Origin: Cycloclasticus sp.
GTDB lineage: Bacteria; Pseudomonadota; Gammaproteobacteria; Methylococcales; Cycloclasticaceae
Length of the DNA stretch: 64,000 nucleotides
Direction of reading: 5' to 3'
Assembly (NCBI GenBank): GCA_002700385.1
Contig: PADC01000005.1
Coordinates: forward strand, 62,001-126,000
Program-made: the position numbers and the translations under genes
The notes under the pieces: model-generated
Databases searched by the model: none
Told to the model about the DNA's origin: nothing
What the model saw: the letters and a program-made list of their open reading frames with translations, nothing else
Part shown: piece by piece, positions 36,563 to 46,441 of the stretch
Position numbering within the stretch: the first letter of the stretch is position 1
How the letters are laid out: every line of letters starts with the position of its first letter

Positions 36563-37443
36563 TGGACCAAGCTTTTTGCTGCATAATCAGCCGCAATACC
36601 AATAAAAACAACTAAACCCAGCCAATTATTATTCAAAAAAGCCGCCATACACTTCGAAGGTTCGCGATCTTTAATTAAAAATTGATGATACAGGGCAAAT
36701 AAAAAAGCGATAAAAACAGCAATGTAATAAACCATCCCTAACTCTACTTTTTGCCCAATTAAAATCAACGCGGCAAAAAACAAAAGCTGGAATAAACCAA
36801 TGAATACTTTATCAAGCTCACCAAACAAAACTGCGGTAGATTTCACGCCAATTTTCAAATCGTCCTCTCGATCAACCATGGCATACATGGTGTCATAGAT
36901 GACTGCCCATATGACTGTCGCAATAAAAACCAGCCACGCTATGATCGGCACATTGCCTAATTGAGCGGCAAAAACCATCGGCACAGCCCAACCAAAGGCC
37001 ATACCGAGGAACACTTGCGGTAAATGTGTATGGCGCTTCATATAAGGGTATAAAGAAGCCAATAAAACAGCCCCCCATGATAACCAGATGGTTAGAGTAT
37101 TCATGAGCAGCACCAACATCGCAGACACTGTAATCAACACAAAAAACAATTGCAAAGCCTCACTTGGCTTCACTTGCCCCGATGCAATCGGCCTGTCTTT
37201 TGTACGCGATACATGTGGGTCAACCTGCCTATCTGCATAATCATTTATCACACAACCTGCCGATCGCATCAACACCACACCCAGCGTAAATACTATAAAA
37301 ACAAGGCCATCAGGCTGCCCCTCACTGGCTATCCAAAGCGCCCAATACATTGGCCAAAGCAACAACAAGCTACCGATCGGCTTATGCATACGCGTTAAAA
37401 TCCAATACGCTTTAATATTTTCTTTTTTTAATTGAAATGTCAT
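36559..37443 (-). CDS. ubiA: 4-hydroxybenzoate octaprenyltransferase
   Basis: A 294-residue membrane prenyltransferase that attaches the polyprenyl tail to 4-hydroxybenzoate in ubiquinone synthesis. The first Asp motif [22 protein letters not shown] and the second motif [13 protein letters not shown] are clear. I use the ATG at 37443, which has AAAGAGA upstream; a GTG at 37476 extends the frame further into ubiC. It is translationally coupled to ubiC, which makes its substrate. Confidence 0.96.
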   Translation of the reverse strand: MTFQLKKENIKAYWILTRMHKPIGSLLLLWPMYWALWIASEGQPDGLVFIVFTLGVVLMRSAGCVINDYADRQVDPHVSRTKDRPIASGQVKPSEALQLFFVLITVSAMLVLLMNTLTIWLSWGAVLLASLYPYMKRHTHLPQVFLGMAFGWAVPMVFAAQLGNVPIIAWLVFIATVIWAVIYDTMYAMVDREDDLKIGVKSTAVLFGELDKVFIGLFQLLFFAALILIGQKVELGMVYYIAVFIAFLFALYHQFLIKDREPSKCMAAFLNNNWLGLVVFIGIAADYAAKSLVH

Positions 37444-37999
37444 TCTCTTTAAATAACGCCGGCAAAAAAAACTCACTGACTAAAAGTTCATGTTGATTGA
37501 TTTGATAGGTATTTCGTCGCGCCCAAAGGTGCGAGTGCCCTTTTAATAAGGGTTGTGTCTGTGGATTAAGCTGTCCATACCCAATTTTAGCCAAATCCAA
37601 CCTCAATCGTTTTAACTCAGGGTAATTAAAAATGACTTCGCCTAATGGTTTAGTCCCTAAATGCGTTAATTCCTGCAACCCTTGCGCCACGGACCTGGGT
37701 AAAGTGGTGCGTGCAAACACAAACGGCCGACCCGCAATACTCAACTGCACTTCGCGAATAAGCGCGATATGCTGTGGGCGTTGTTTCAAGCATTGAGCAT
37801 CCGCCAACGTGGGTTTGGCTAAACCTTGCTCTATTAACTGAACACCAAAAGGTGCCTGAAAGCTCTCTTTCATCCGCCGAGTGAGCGAGCCGGGTTCTAA
37901 TAACCAATCTGACACCTGGCTTGGCAGCGAATGCAAAGGCCACTGCTTTAACTCTCGCCAAACCGGCTCTTTTATAAAAAAGTTATTAATATGTTTCAA
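37412..37999 (-). CDS. ubiC: Chorismate lyase
   Basis: A 195-residue enzyme that converts chorismate to 4-hydroxybenzoate and pyruvate, the first step of ubiquinone ring synthesis. Family features are [11 protein letters not shown] near residue 35, [20 protein letters not shown], and the C-terminal [21 protein letters not shown]. The start is TTG at 37999; no better start lies close. It overlaps ubiA, the usual pair. Confidence 0.93.
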   Translation of the reverse strand: MKHINNFFIKEPVWRELKQWPLHSLPSQVSDWLLEPGSLTRRMKESFQAPFGVQLIEQGLAKPTLADAQCLKQRPQHIALIREVQLSIAGRPFVFARTTLPRSVAQGLQELTHLGTKPLGEVIFNYPELKRLRLDLAKIGYGQLNPQTQPLLKGHSHLWARRNTYQINQHELLVSEFFLPALFKENDISIKKRKY

Positions 38000-38014
38000 C
38001 GCTATGCGACTCAG

Positions 38015-40102
38015 TCAAACTTGCGCGTATTCTACTGAATTAGAGACCCAACGGTGAACTAATGGTTCCACTAACTCCGGTTGCTTTTGTAAAATAGCCT
38101 CTGCGCAATGCGCAACGTCTTCCAAAATTTCAGCATCTCGTTCTATATCAGCCACCTTAAACTGCATAAAACCAGCCTGTCGCTGGCCTAACAATTCACC
38201 CGGGCCACGTAACTGCATGTCTTTTTCTGCAATTTTAAACCCATCTGTTGTCTCACGCATAATGGATAATCGTTCATTCGCATTTTTTGATAGCGGCGGT
38301 TTATACATCAGCACACAATGACTCTCTCGCTGCCCTCTACCGACTCGCCCACGTAATTGGTGCAATTGCGCCAAACCCAAACGCTCAGCATTTTCAATCA
38401 CCATCAAACTCGCATTAGGAACATCAACACCAACTTCTATCACGGTTGTTGCCACTAAAATATCCAGCCTTTGTTGCTTAAATTGCTCCATTTCTTTCTG
38501 TTTTTCATCCGCTTGCATGCGCCCATGTACCAACCCTATTTTTAACATTGGCAAAGCGTCACGCAGCAGTTCAACAGCTACTTCAGCTGCTTGACATTGC
38601 AATGCTTCAGACTCTTCAACCAGTGTGCAAACCCAGTACACTTGCCGCCCATCCTCCACACCTTTTTTAATGCGTGCAATAATCTGGTCTTTCTTAGAAA
38701 TTGGCAATACCGCCGTGCTCACCGGTGTTCGCCCTGGCGGTAATTCGTCAATAATCGACAAATCTAAATCGGCATACCCTAACATCGCCAAGGTTCTGGG
38801 AATGGGCGTTGCCGTCATTATCAATTGATGCGGATAGATACCCTTGCTGGCGCCTTTATCACGTAAGGCTAAACGCTGATGAACACCAAACCGATGTTGC
38901 TCATCAATAATAACCAACCCTAATTTCGCAAAGCTGACTTTTTCCTGAAACAGGGCGTGTGTACCAATCACTATATTAGACCGCCCTTCAGCAATATCAT
39001 CAGCAATTGCGCTGTACACCTTGCCTTTATGTTGTCCTACAAGCCAGTCCACTTGAACATTTGTATCTTTTAACCAGGTTCGAAAATTTTTATAATGTTG
39101 CTCAGCTAATAACTCTGTCGGCACCATCATCGCTACTTGGTAGCCGGCTTCTGTTGCCATCAAGGCTGCACATGCTGCAACAACTGTTTTACCTGATCCC
39201 ACATCTCCCTGTAACAAACGTTGCATGGGTTGTGCTTGGACTAAATCTGATGAAATATCACTCATCACTCGGTTCTGTGCCGCGGTTAATTTAAACCCCA
39301 ATGAATTTAAAAATTGCTTCTTTCTGTTTTCTTCCGACCTGAATGGGGGCGCTTTATGGTATCGAACACCTTGTTTTAAGCGGCTTAAACTAACATGGTG
39401 CGCGAGCAATTCTTCAAATATAAAACGTTTTAATGCCGGTGTTTTTCGAGCCTCATGCGCTGGCATGGTTTGAGGAAAATGCAACCTGCGCAAACTGTCT
39501 TGCAGTGTGGGCAAGCCCTTTTCGTCCAATACGGATTGGGGCAAGCAATCGCGCACCGTCAACCCTTGCTCCATTAAGGAAAAAGCTTGTTTAATCAATT
39601 TTCTAAACGATAATTGATGCAGTCCCTCAGTGACTGGATATACAGCCAACATGCCCTCTTCAGCTTGCCCGCGTTTTGATTCAGCTATTAGCTGATACTC
39701 TGGGTGCACCACCTCAATTGAGTGTGATTTACTGTATGACTTAATATCACCAAAGCAGCGCAACCATTGGCCTCGCTGCATCGCCAACTGCTGATTTTTC
39801 GAAAAATGGAAAAAACGCAACGTGATAAAACCGGTCCCATCACTCAATCGAACAAGCAGGGACCGTCGGCCTCTATAAACCACCTCTGCCAGCTCAACCT
39901 GGCCTTCAAACAAACAAGCCTCTCCGACCTTTAAAGCGCCGATAGCCACTACCTTGCTGCGGTCTTCATAACGGAAAGGCAAATGAAATAAAATATCCGC
40001 TATACTGACGATGCCCAAACGTTTCAGCTTCAAGGCGATCTTTTCACCAACACCTTTCAGCTGAGTGACGGGCAAATCATCCAGACAATCATCCACCGCC
40101 AT
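38015..40102 (-). CDS. recG: ATP-dependent DNA helicase RecG
   Basis: A 695-residue branch-migration helicase that remodels stalled replication forks. It has the N-terminal wedge/OB domain, then the superfamily 2 motifs: Walker A LLQGDVGSGKTVVA, DEQH (as IIDEQHRFG), TATPIPRTLA, and the C-terminal QLRGRVGRG. I start at the ATG at 40102; a TTG lies one codon before. It stands between ubiC and a RidA gene. Confidence 0.97.
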   Translation of the reverse strand: MAVDDCLDDLPVTQLKGVGEKIALKLKRLGIVSIADILFHLPFRYEDRSKVVAIGALKVGEACLFEGQVELAEVVYRGRRSLLVRLSDGTGFITLRFFHFSKNQQLAMQRGQWLRCFGDIKSYSKSHSIEVVHPEYQLIAESKRGQAEEGMLAVYPVTEGLHQLSFRKLIKQAFSLMEQGLTVRDCLPQSVLDEKGLPTLQDSLRRLHFPQTMPAHEARKTPALKRFIFEELLAHHVSLSRLKQGVRYHKAPPFRSEENRKKQFLNSLGFKLTAAQNRVMSDISSDLVQAQPMQRLLQGDVGSGKTVVAACAALMATEAGYQVAMMVPTELLAEQHYKNFRTWLKDTNVQVDWLVGQHKGKVYSAIADDIAEGRSNIVIGTHALFQEKVSFAKLGLVIIDEQHRFGVHQRLALRDKGASKGIYPHQLIMTATPIPRTLAMLGYADLDLSIIDELPPGRTPVSTAVLPISKKDQIIARIKKGVEDGRQVYWVCTLVEESEALQCQAAEVAVELLRDALPMLKIGLVHGRMQADEKQKEMEQFKQQRLDILVATTVIEVGVDVPNASLMVIENAERLGLAQLHQLRGRVGRGQRESHCVLMYKPPLSKNANERLSIMRETTDGFKIAEKDMQLRGPGELLGQRQAGFMQFKVADIERDAEILEDVAHCAEAILQKQPELVEPLVHRWVSNSVEYAQV

Positions 40103-40128
40103 CAATGCCTTCTATACAAATGCTCGGT

Positions 40129-40518
40129 TCAGTGATTGCCTAAAACCATCACCGCATCCATCTCGACACGGCTATCTTTAGGCAAAGCGGCTACACCGAT
40201 TGCTGCACGAGCCGGATAGGGTTGCGAAAAATAGGCCGCCATTTTCTCATTGACGACCGGGAAATCGTTCATATCGGTTAGATAAATATTGAGTTTTACA
40301 ATATCAGACAGTTCTCCTCCAGCCGCTTGTGCCACCGATTTTAAATTTTTCAATACTTGTTCTATTTGCTCTCCAATGTCCTCACCCACCCGCTTCATTG
40401 TCTCTGGGACTAAGGGAATCTGACCAGACAAATAAACCGTTTGGTCAACCTTAACGGCTTGCGAATAAGTCCCGATCGCTTCTGGCGCTAAACTCGTGTG
40501 AATCACTGTTTTATCCAT
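40129..40518 (-). CDS. ridA: RidA-family enamine/imine deaminase
   Basis: A 129-residue RidA (YjgF/YER057c) protein that hydrolyses reactive enamines and imines such as 2-aminoacrylate. The C-terminal signature PARAAIGVAALPKDSRVEMDA contains the conserved Arg (about 105) and Glu, and SGQIPLVP is present near residue 31. It stands 11 bp after spoT, as in other gammaproteobacteria. Confidence 0.95.
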   Translation of the reverse strand: MDKTVIHTSLAPEAIGTYSQAVKVDQTVYLSGQIPLVPETMKRVGEDIGEQIEQVLKNLKSVAQAAGGELSDIVKLNIYLTDMNDFPVVNEKMAAYFSQPYPARAAIGVAALPKDSRVEMDAVMVLGNH

Positions 40519-40529
40519 TTTTCAGCCTC

Positions 40530-42695
40530 TTAGTTTCTGATACGTATTATTTTTGATACGGATGAAAGTGCCCGTAACCGGCGCATAACACGCGCCAAAT
40601 GTTTTCGATCCCGAACCGTAATAGTGAACACATCACTCGAAGCATCATCAGATCGCGAGGCTATTTTAATGTTTTCAATATTACAATCGTACGATGACAA
40701 GGTGGATGCAATCTCCGCCAAGACGCCACGCTCATTTTTTAGCTCTAACCCTATATCTGAACTGAACTCACCCTCCACCGTATCAGCCCACTGCACACTC
40801 AACCAGTTTTTATGCTTACGCCTGTAATCTCTCGTATTTTTACAATGTACTCGATGCACAACAATGCCCCGCCCCGGATTAAAGAAACCAATAATTTTAT
40901 CTCCCGGAATAGGTCTGCAGCATGTCCCCAAATTTATTAACATTCCGCCTGCACCATGAATGTTCAGTGTTGCCGTCGATTGCTTTCCTTTTGCAATATC
41001 AATTGACGAATCCTCAGTCCCCGCCACTTTGATTAATTGCTGCGCGACTAATAGAGGCATTCGATTCCCAAAACCAACGTCCATCAATAGCGCATCTAGC
41101 GAGCCTATTTGTTGTTCAATTAAAAAATCTTCTAATTGTTTAGGGTCTACTTCGTCGAAATTTAAACCAACACTTTTAAACTCAGCATTCAATAACTGCC
41201 CGCCTAAAGCAATGGCATCACGTTCTTTAAATTCTTTTAAATAGTTTCGAATAGCATGCCGTGCTTTATTGGTCACAACAAAATTTAACCAATTCGGATT
41301 ACACACAGCAAAATCACTGGTCATAATCTCTACCGTTTGCCCATTTCTTAACAACGTATGCAAAGGCTCCATAACCCTATTAATTTTCGCCCCGGCACAA
41401 GCCATACCAACATCTGTATGAATGGCAAAAGCAAAGTCAACCACTGTGGCGCCTTTCGGCAATTTAATAATTTTTCCTTTTGGTGAAAAAACGAAAATTT
41501 CTGTTGGAAACAAATCCACTTTTAACGTATCGATAAATTCAAACGAATCATCAGCATTTTTTTGTGTTTCCAATAAGTTTCTCAACCATTCATGCGCCCT
41601 CACCTGCGCATCATGCGCAACATCTGTTGTCTTATACAACCAGTGTGCCGCAATACCCGATTCGGCTACCCTATCCATCTCCAGCGTTCTTATTTGCAAC
41701 TCTATCGGCACCCCAAATGGCCCGACTAAGACTGTGTGCAATGATTGATAACCATTACTTTTTGGCAACGCAATGTAATCCTTAAACCGACCCGGGATCG
41801 GTTTAAACAAATTGTGCAATAAACCCAACGCTTGATAACATTGTTCAACAGTGTCAACGATGACTCTAAACGCGTAGACATCAAAGACTTCATTAAACGG
41901 TATGCTTTGCCTTTTCATTTTCCGGTAAATGCTATACAGATTTTTTTCACGCCCATATATAACACCTGGAAAATGGGTTTCTTTAAACTTGTCTACCAAC
42001 AGTTTTTCTACTTTATCGACCACCTCTTTTCTATTACCACTCGCTTTTTTTATACTTTTTCTAATGATCGATTTACGGTAAGGAAAAATGGCTTCAAAAC
42101 TTAAATCTTCCAATTCCAATCTAAACTCATGCATGCCAAGCCGGTTTGCAATGGGTGCATAAATGTCTAACGTTTCCTTAGCGATACGTCGTCTACTGGC
42201 CGGCTTCATCACATGAATAGTGCGCATATTATGCAAACGGTCAGCCAACTTAATAATAATCACGCGTAAATCTTTTGCCATGGCCAAAAACATCTTTCGC
42301 ATATTTTCAGCTTGTGCTTGCTCACGGGTTTTAAAATTAATTTTTGTTAATTTACTGACCGCATCCACCAAACCAGCAACGTCTTCATTAAATAATGTGG
42401 CTAATTCTTCGAAAGTTGTTTCGGTATCTTCCAGAACATCATGCATCAGAGCCGCCATGATGCAGTCAACATCCATTTTCATGTGGCTCAAAATTATTGC
42501 GACAGATACTGGGTGACAAATATAATCTTCACCACTTAAACGATACTGCCCATGATGGGCTTCACTGGCGACTTGATAAGCTTGCTCAACTTGCTGAAGC
42601 TGGTCGTTTGGCAAATACTCTGCCAAAATCGACTTAAGTTCAGCCAACAAAATAACCTGTGGTAATTCGTTTTCTTTTTCTGTCTCTACTTCCAT
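40530..42695 (-). CDS. spoT: Bifunctional (p)ppGpp synthetase/hydrolase
   Basis: A 721-residue Rel/SpoT enzyme. Domain order: HD hydrolase (HHGQYRLSGEDYICHP, ALMHDVLEDTE, KLADRLHNMRT), synthetase (YGREKNLYSIYRKM, KSNGYQSLHT), TGS (FVFSPKGKIIKLPKGAT), then a helical/CRIS region (GTCCRPIPGDKI) and a C-terminal ACT domain. The HD residues for hydrolysis are intact, so it can degrade the alarmone. It follows rpoZ and gmk, the usual neighbours, but a terminator-like hairpin precedes it. Confidence 0.97.
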   Translation of the reverse strand: MEVETEKENELPQVILLAELKSILAEYLPNDQLQQVEQAYQVASEAHHGQYRLSGEDYICHPVSVAIILSHMKMDVDCIMAALMHDVLEDTETTFEELATLFNEDVAGLVDAVSKLTKINFKTREQAQAENMRKMFLAMAKDLRVIIIKLADRLHNMRTIHVMKPASRRRIAKETLDIYAPIANRLGMHEFRLELEDLSFEAIFPYRKSIIRKSIKKASGNRKEVVDKVEKLLVDKFKETHFPGVIYGREKNLYSIYRKMKRQSIPFNEVFDVYAFRVIVDTVEQCYQALGLLHNLFKPIPGRFKDYIALPKSNGYQSLHTVLVGPFGVPIELQIRTLEMDRVAESGIAAHWLYKTTDVAHDAQVRAHEWLRNLLETQKNADDSFEFIDTLKVDLFPTEIFVFSPKGKIIKLPKGATVVDFAFAIHTDVGMACAGAKINRVMEPLHTLLRNGQTVEIMTSDFAVCNPNWLNFVVTNKARHAIRNYLKEFKERDAIALGGQLLNAEFKSVGLNFDEVDPKQLEDFLIEQQIGSLDALLMDVGFGNRMPLLVAQQLIKVAGTEDSSIDIAKGKQSTATLNIHGAGGMLINLGTCCRPIPGDKIIGFFNPGRGIVVHRVHCKNTRDYRRKHKNWLSVQWADTVEGEFSSDIGLELKNERGVLAEIASTLSSYDCNIENIKIASRSDDASSDVFTITVRDRKHLARVMRRLRALSSVSKIIRIRN

Positions 42696-42718
42696 CTAAT
42701 TGCTTTTCTACCTCACAT

Positions 42719-42750
42719 AAAAAATGCCCATGACAACGCCATGAGCATTT
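42719..42750 (-). terminator. Terminator-like hairpin between rpoZ and spoT
   Basis: On the minus strand an 11-bp stem with one G-T pair (42750-42740 with 42732-42722, 7-nt loop) is followed by six T residues. It lies after the rpoZ stop and about 25 bp before the spoT start, so it may end or attenuate the gmk-rpoZ message ahead of spoT. Confidence 0.65.
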
Positions 42751-42813
42751 GAGTCTATCACCAAAGTTCTATTGGCGAATAGACAGACTGTCTAAATTTA
42801 TTGTGCCCTCTTG

Positions 42814-43086
42814 CTAATCTTCCTCTATTTCTGATGAAACGGTAGTCTCAGCTTCATCGATAAACAATTCTTCAACCGGTGGGTTATCAACTAAATCCAA
42901 GGTTTCTTCAGTGATATTTCCTGCCGCGATTTCTCTTAATGCAATCACCGTTGGTTTATCATTTTCAAGCTCAACACTTGCATCAGCACCATCCATTATT
43001 TGGCGTGCACGTCTCGATGCTAATAAAACCAACTCGAAACGATTGTCTAATTTCTCAAGACAGTCAGAAACTGTTACACGTGCCAT
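42814..43086 (-). CDS. rpoZ: RNA polymerase omega subunit
   Basis: A 90-residue omega subunit that helps assemble RNA polymerase. The N-terminus [20 protein letters not shown] and ASRRARQI are diagnostic, followed by [13 protein letters not shown] and an acidic tail. It lies between gmk and spoT. A palindromic -10 region is found about 45 bp upstream. Confidence 0.97.
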   Translation of the reverse strand: MARVTVSDCLEKLDNRFELVLLASRRARQIMDGADASVELENDKPTVIALREIAAGNITEETLDLVDNPPVEELFIDEAETTVSSEIEED

Positions 43087-43124
43087 TTGAACCCCTTATT
43101 TTTAAAGTAAACATTTAATATAGC

Positions 43125-43139
43125 GGAGTATTATACTCC
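43125..43139 (-). promoter_or_regulatory. Palindrome centred on a consensus -10 box upstream of rpoZ
   Basis: GGAGTA-TTA-TACTCC is a perfect 6-bp inverted repeat. Read on the minus strand it contains TATAAT (43135-43130), about 43 bp before the rpoZ start. The -35 region is poor. A regulator binding this dyad would block the promoter; it may equally be a short hairpin after gmk. Confidence 0.45.
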
Positions 43140-43150
43140 ATTTATTAACA

Positions 43151-43768
43151 TTAATTAAGTAACTGACCAATCAGTTTGGCGTGCGTTATTTTTCCTCGCT
43201 CTAAGGTCAACCGTTTGGATTTAACTATCGCACTCAATTCATTTAAAGCGCCTTCAAAATCATCATTCACCACTAAAAAATCGTATTCATGATAATGCTG
43301 CATTTCATCAACTGCCGTGCGCATCCGTTTATTGATCACCTCTTCGCTATCTTGACCCCGACCTCGTAATCGATCTTCCAAAATTTGTTTGGAAGGCGGC
43401 AACACAAATATCGAACAGCAGCCCTGCATAACCCGCCTAACTTGCTGCGCACCTTGCCAATCTATTTCAAGAATGACATCAATCCCTTGCGCTAATTTTT
43501 CGTCCACCAAGGATTTAGACGTTCCATATGAATTACCAAAAACTCGCGCATATTCTAAAAATCCGCCGTCGGCAACAATCTGCTCGAACGCTGCTTCACC
43601 GATAAAATGATAATCAATAGCCGATGTCTCACCCGAACGGGGTGCTCTTGTTGTATGTGAAACAGAGACTTCTATACCTGACAGTACGTCTAATAACGCT
43701 TTCACTAAACTAGTTTTTCCGGCCCCTGAAGGAGCCGATACGATAAATAATTGTCCTGTTGCCGTCAC
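43151..43768 (-). CDS. gmk: Guanylate kinase
   Basis: A 205-residue GMP kinase. The P-loop APSGAGKTSL is at residues 12-21, followed by SVSHTTRAPRSGE (GMP-binding), GNSYGTS and DVILEIDWQGAQQVR. It supplies GDP for GTP, dGTP and (p)ppGpp, fitting its place upstream of rpoZ-spoT. The start is a GTG at 43768. yicC lies 9 bp upstream. Confidence 0.96.
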   Translation of the reverse strand: MTATGQLFIVSAPSGAGKTSLVKALLDVLSGIEVSVSHTTRAPRSGETSAIDYHFIGEAAFEQIVADGGFLEYARVFGNSYGTSKSLVDEKLAQGIDVILEIDWQGAQQVRRVMQGCCSIFVLPPSKQILEDRLRGRGQDSEEVINKRMRTAVDEMQHYHEYDFLVVNDDFEGALNELSAIVKSKRLTLERGKITHAKLIGQLLN

Positions 43769-43777
43769 GTTTTTCCT

Positions 43778-44644
43778 TTATTCTATGTTTTGGATCTGTT
43801 CTCGCATTTGCTCTATGAGAACTTTTAGCTCTACTGAAACGTTTGTTGTTTGTATATCAGCCGATTTTGACCCCAGCGTATTCGCCTCTCGATTCAGCTC
43901 CTGCATGAGAAAATCCAATCGCCGCCCAATGGGTTCATCTTGATGCAAAATTCTCCGCACTTCTTTAACATGTGATTCAAGCCTATCTAATTCTTCTTCA
44001 ACATCCATTTTTTGCAAGAAATAGACTAGTTCCTGCTCAAGTCGAGCTTGCTCAGGCTCTTCCATCAACTCATTTATTTTCTTCTCTAATTTTTCGCGCA
44101 GACTCTGTTGCACTTCCGGCAAACGGGTTTTGGCAACAATCATTTGTGCTTCAATGAGTTTACAACGAGAATCGATCATTTCTAGGATATTACTTCCTTC
44201 TCGTTCACGCGACTCAACCAATTGCTGCAACACGTTATTTAATAAAGACATAGCGGCGTCATGCACTGGCTCTAAATCTTCCACCACTTCGGCCTGAATC
44301 CCTGGCCAACGCAGAACATCTAACGCTGACAAGGATTGACATTGACTCATTGATGTTTCAATTTTAGACGTCGCTTTTAATAACTGATTTAACCGCGCCT
44401 CATTGATCTCAATCGCCTCCTCACCCTGTTTTTGTTTTCTGTAAAAGAGGTTGCAATCCACTTTTCCGCGTTTGAGAAACTGGCCAACTGCCTCTCTTAC
44501 TAATGGCTCAATTGATCGAAAAATCTCTGGCAACCTTGGAGACACATCTAAATAACGGTGATTAACTGACCTGACTTCCCAAATTAATGTATATCCTTCG
44601 ATCTCACATTCACTACTTGCGAAAGCCGTCATACTTCTTATCAT
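43778..44644 (-). CDS. yicC: YicC-family endoribonuclease
   Basis: A 288-residue YicC/YloC protein. The N-terminal MIRSMTAFA and the C-terminal GRRLDFLMQELNREANTLGSKS are family signatures. Members have been shown to be endoribonucleases acting on RNA ends. It is first in yicC-gmk-rpoZ and divergent from the kinase gene by 65 bp. Confidence 0.93.
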   Translation of the reverse strand: MIRSMTAFASSECEIEGYTLIWEVRSVNHRYLDVSPRLPEIFRSIEPLVREAVGQFLKRGKVDCNLFYRKQKQGEEAIEINEARLNQLLKATSKIETSMSQCQSLSALDVLRWPGIQAEVVEDLEPVHDAAMSLLNNVLQQLVESREREGSNILEMIDSRCKLIEAQMIVAKTRLPEVQQSLREKLEKKINELMEEPEQARLEQELVYFLQKMDVEEELDRLESHVKEVRRILHQDEPIGRRLDFLMQELNREANTLGSKSADIQTTNVSVELKVLIEQMREQIQNIE

Positions 44645-44709
44645 TTTGTCGCCTATACTAATCGTTAAACGATAAATGGTAGGCTGTTTTTAAACAAATT
44701 AATACCCTG

Positions 44710-45612
44710 ATGACAAAAATCTCTCCATCACCCCCATCGCACTTAGTGGCAGGTAATATCAATGCGTTATCGTCAGGCTCAGTCATTGACGAATATATTA
44801 TTGAGCGCGTTCTAGCAAAAGGCGGCTTTAGTACGGTTTACCTTGCTCGTCAGCTTAAAGATCAACAACAAGTCGCGATCAAAGAATATAACCCTAAACA
44901 CCTGGTTGCACGCGAAGGCAACACCATAATCCCCATCGATCCGGCTTCTGCAAAATTATTCCAGCGTGGCCGGGAATTATTCTTAAAAGAAGCCACTCTA
45001 CTAACGACTTTAAAGCACCCCAATATTGTTCGTGTGATTAATTTTTTTCTCTGCAATAACACAGCTTATTTGGTCATGAATTATGACTATGGAATCACCT
45101 TGGGTAACTGGCTAAAAAACCCTGACAATCTCGTCAACACCGAATTTTTATTAGATGTTTTTCAACCTGTGATGCGATGCATTAAAAATATGCACCATAG
45201 GGGCTTATTGCACCTCGACATAAAGCCAGACAATATTTTATTACGGCCTTTAAATAACCCGCTTATTCTCGATTTCGGCTCGGCATTGCCTTACAAAGAC
45301 CAACAAAATAGAAATGCCCACAGCATGACAAAAGGCTATGCAGCACCAGAACAATATAACGCCAGCAAACAACTTGGGCCGTGGAGTGATTGTTACTCAA
45401 TAGGCTGCAGTATGCGCGTGTGTTTAGATAGAACAGAACCTCTCCTGTCTACTGATCATCGGGCGATTGAAAAAAGACCATCTGCCCACCAGCGATATAA
45501 GCCTCATATTGATGAAAAAGTACTCTATGCCATTGACTGGGCGATGCAATACTCACCCTCAAAAAGACCACAGAGCATTGATGATTTATTGAACGCCACA
45601 AACTATCGATAG
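44710..45612 (+). CDS. Hanks-type Ser/Thr protein kinase (non-RD)
   Basis: A 300-residue soluble kinase with no membrane segment. The domain is complete: Gly loop AKGGFSTVYLA (36-46), Lys58 in VAIKEY, Glu94, catalytic loop HLDIKPDN (168-175), DFG (188-190) and a TKGYAAPEQY activation/P+1 segment. The residue before the catalytic Asp is Leu, so it is a non-RD kinase, which are often not controlled by activation-loop phosphorylation. It stands alone between yicC and rph; no PP2C-type phosphatase gene is adjacent. Substrates are unknown. Confidence 0.9.
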   Translation: MTKISPSPPSHLVAGNINALSSGSVIDEYIIERVLAKGGFSTVYLARQLKDQQQVAIKEYNPKHLVAREGNTIIPIDPASAKLFQRGRELFLKEATLLTTLKHPNIVRVINFFLCNNTAYLVMNYDYGITLGNWLKNPDNLVNTEFLLDVFQPVMRCIKNMHHRGLLHLDIKPDNILLRPLNNPLILDFGSALPYKDQQNRNAHSMTKGYAAPEQYNASKQLGPWSDCYSIGCSMRVCLDRTEPLLSTDHRAIEKRPSAHQRYKPHIDEKVLYAIDWAMQYSPSKRPQSIDDLLNATNYR

Positions 45613-45650
45613 AATTGCATATTTCGATCATAAATAAATCTGTCATACCC

Positions 45651-45656
45651 TATAAT
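45651..45656 (+). promoter_or_regulatory. Consensus -10 box upstream of rph
   Basis: TATAAT at 45651-45656, about 69 bp before the rph start and within the kinase-rph gap. No good -35 element at 16-18 bp is visible, so the promoter call rests on the -10 box alone. Confidence 0.35.
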
Positions 45657-45724
45657 GCGCGTATGATCAAAGTGAATCACTGATCTTCAATTTCATTCAA
45701 CATTGACTGCTTTAGGACACAATC

Positions 45725-46441
45725 ATGAGACCCAGTGGACGTAATCCCGACGAACTTCGCGACATTAAAATAACAACTCATTTCACCATGCATGCTGAAG
45801 GCTCGGTATTAATCGCCTGCGGAAACACTCAAGTTCTGTGTACTGCCTCAGTTGAAAACAGGGTTCCCAGATTCTTAAAAGATAAAGAACAAGGTTGGGT
45901 CACCGCCGAATACGGCATGCTACCTCGATCAACACACAGCCGCATGAGTCGCGAAGCCGCCCGAGGCAAACAAAGCGGTCGCACACAAGAAATTCAACGT
46001 CTGATAGGCCGTTCTTTACGTGCAGCTGTTGATTTAAACGCCCTTGATGGCTACACCATCACCATTGATTGTGATGTCATCCAAGCCGATGGCGGCACCC
46101 GTACCGCGTCTATTACCGGCAGCTTTATTGCCTTGTCTTTAGCTATTGAAAAACTAATCGCCGATCAAAAAATCAAAAACAACCCAATCCATGGCCAAAT
46201 TGCTGCCGTCTCTGTCGGCATCTACAACGGCGTACCGGTTTTAGACTTAGATTACCCTGAAGATTCCGAAGCGGAAACTGACATGAATGTCATTATGAAT
46301 GAAGCGGGAGCCTTCATTGAGGTCCAAGGCACTGCGGAGGGGCATGCCTTCCGTCGTGAAGAATTGGATGACCTGTTAAACCTTGCTGCCTCTGGCATTG
46401 GTGAATTAATGCAACACCAGCGAAACGCGCTCGCAAAATGA
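45725..46441 (+). CDS. rph: Ribonuclease PH
   Basis: A 238-residue phosphorolytic 3'-5' exoribonuclease that trims tRNA 3' ends. Family features: [12 protein letters not shown] at the start, [25 protein letters not shown], and [18 protein letters not shown] with the conserved Asp. Full length. Its stop overlaps the rdgB start by 4 bp (ATGA). Confidence 0.97.
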   Translation: MRPSGRNPDELRDIKITTHFTMHAEGSVLIACGNTQVLCTASVENRVPRFLKDKEQGWVTAEYGMLPRSTHSRMSREAARGKQSGRTQEIQRLIGRSLRAAVDLNALDGYTITIDCDVIQADGGTRTASITGSFIALSLAIEKLIADQKIKNNPIHGQIAAVSVGIYNGVPVLDLDYPEDSEAETDMNVIMNEAGAFIEVQGTAEGHAFRREELDDLLNLAASGIGELMQHQRNALAK

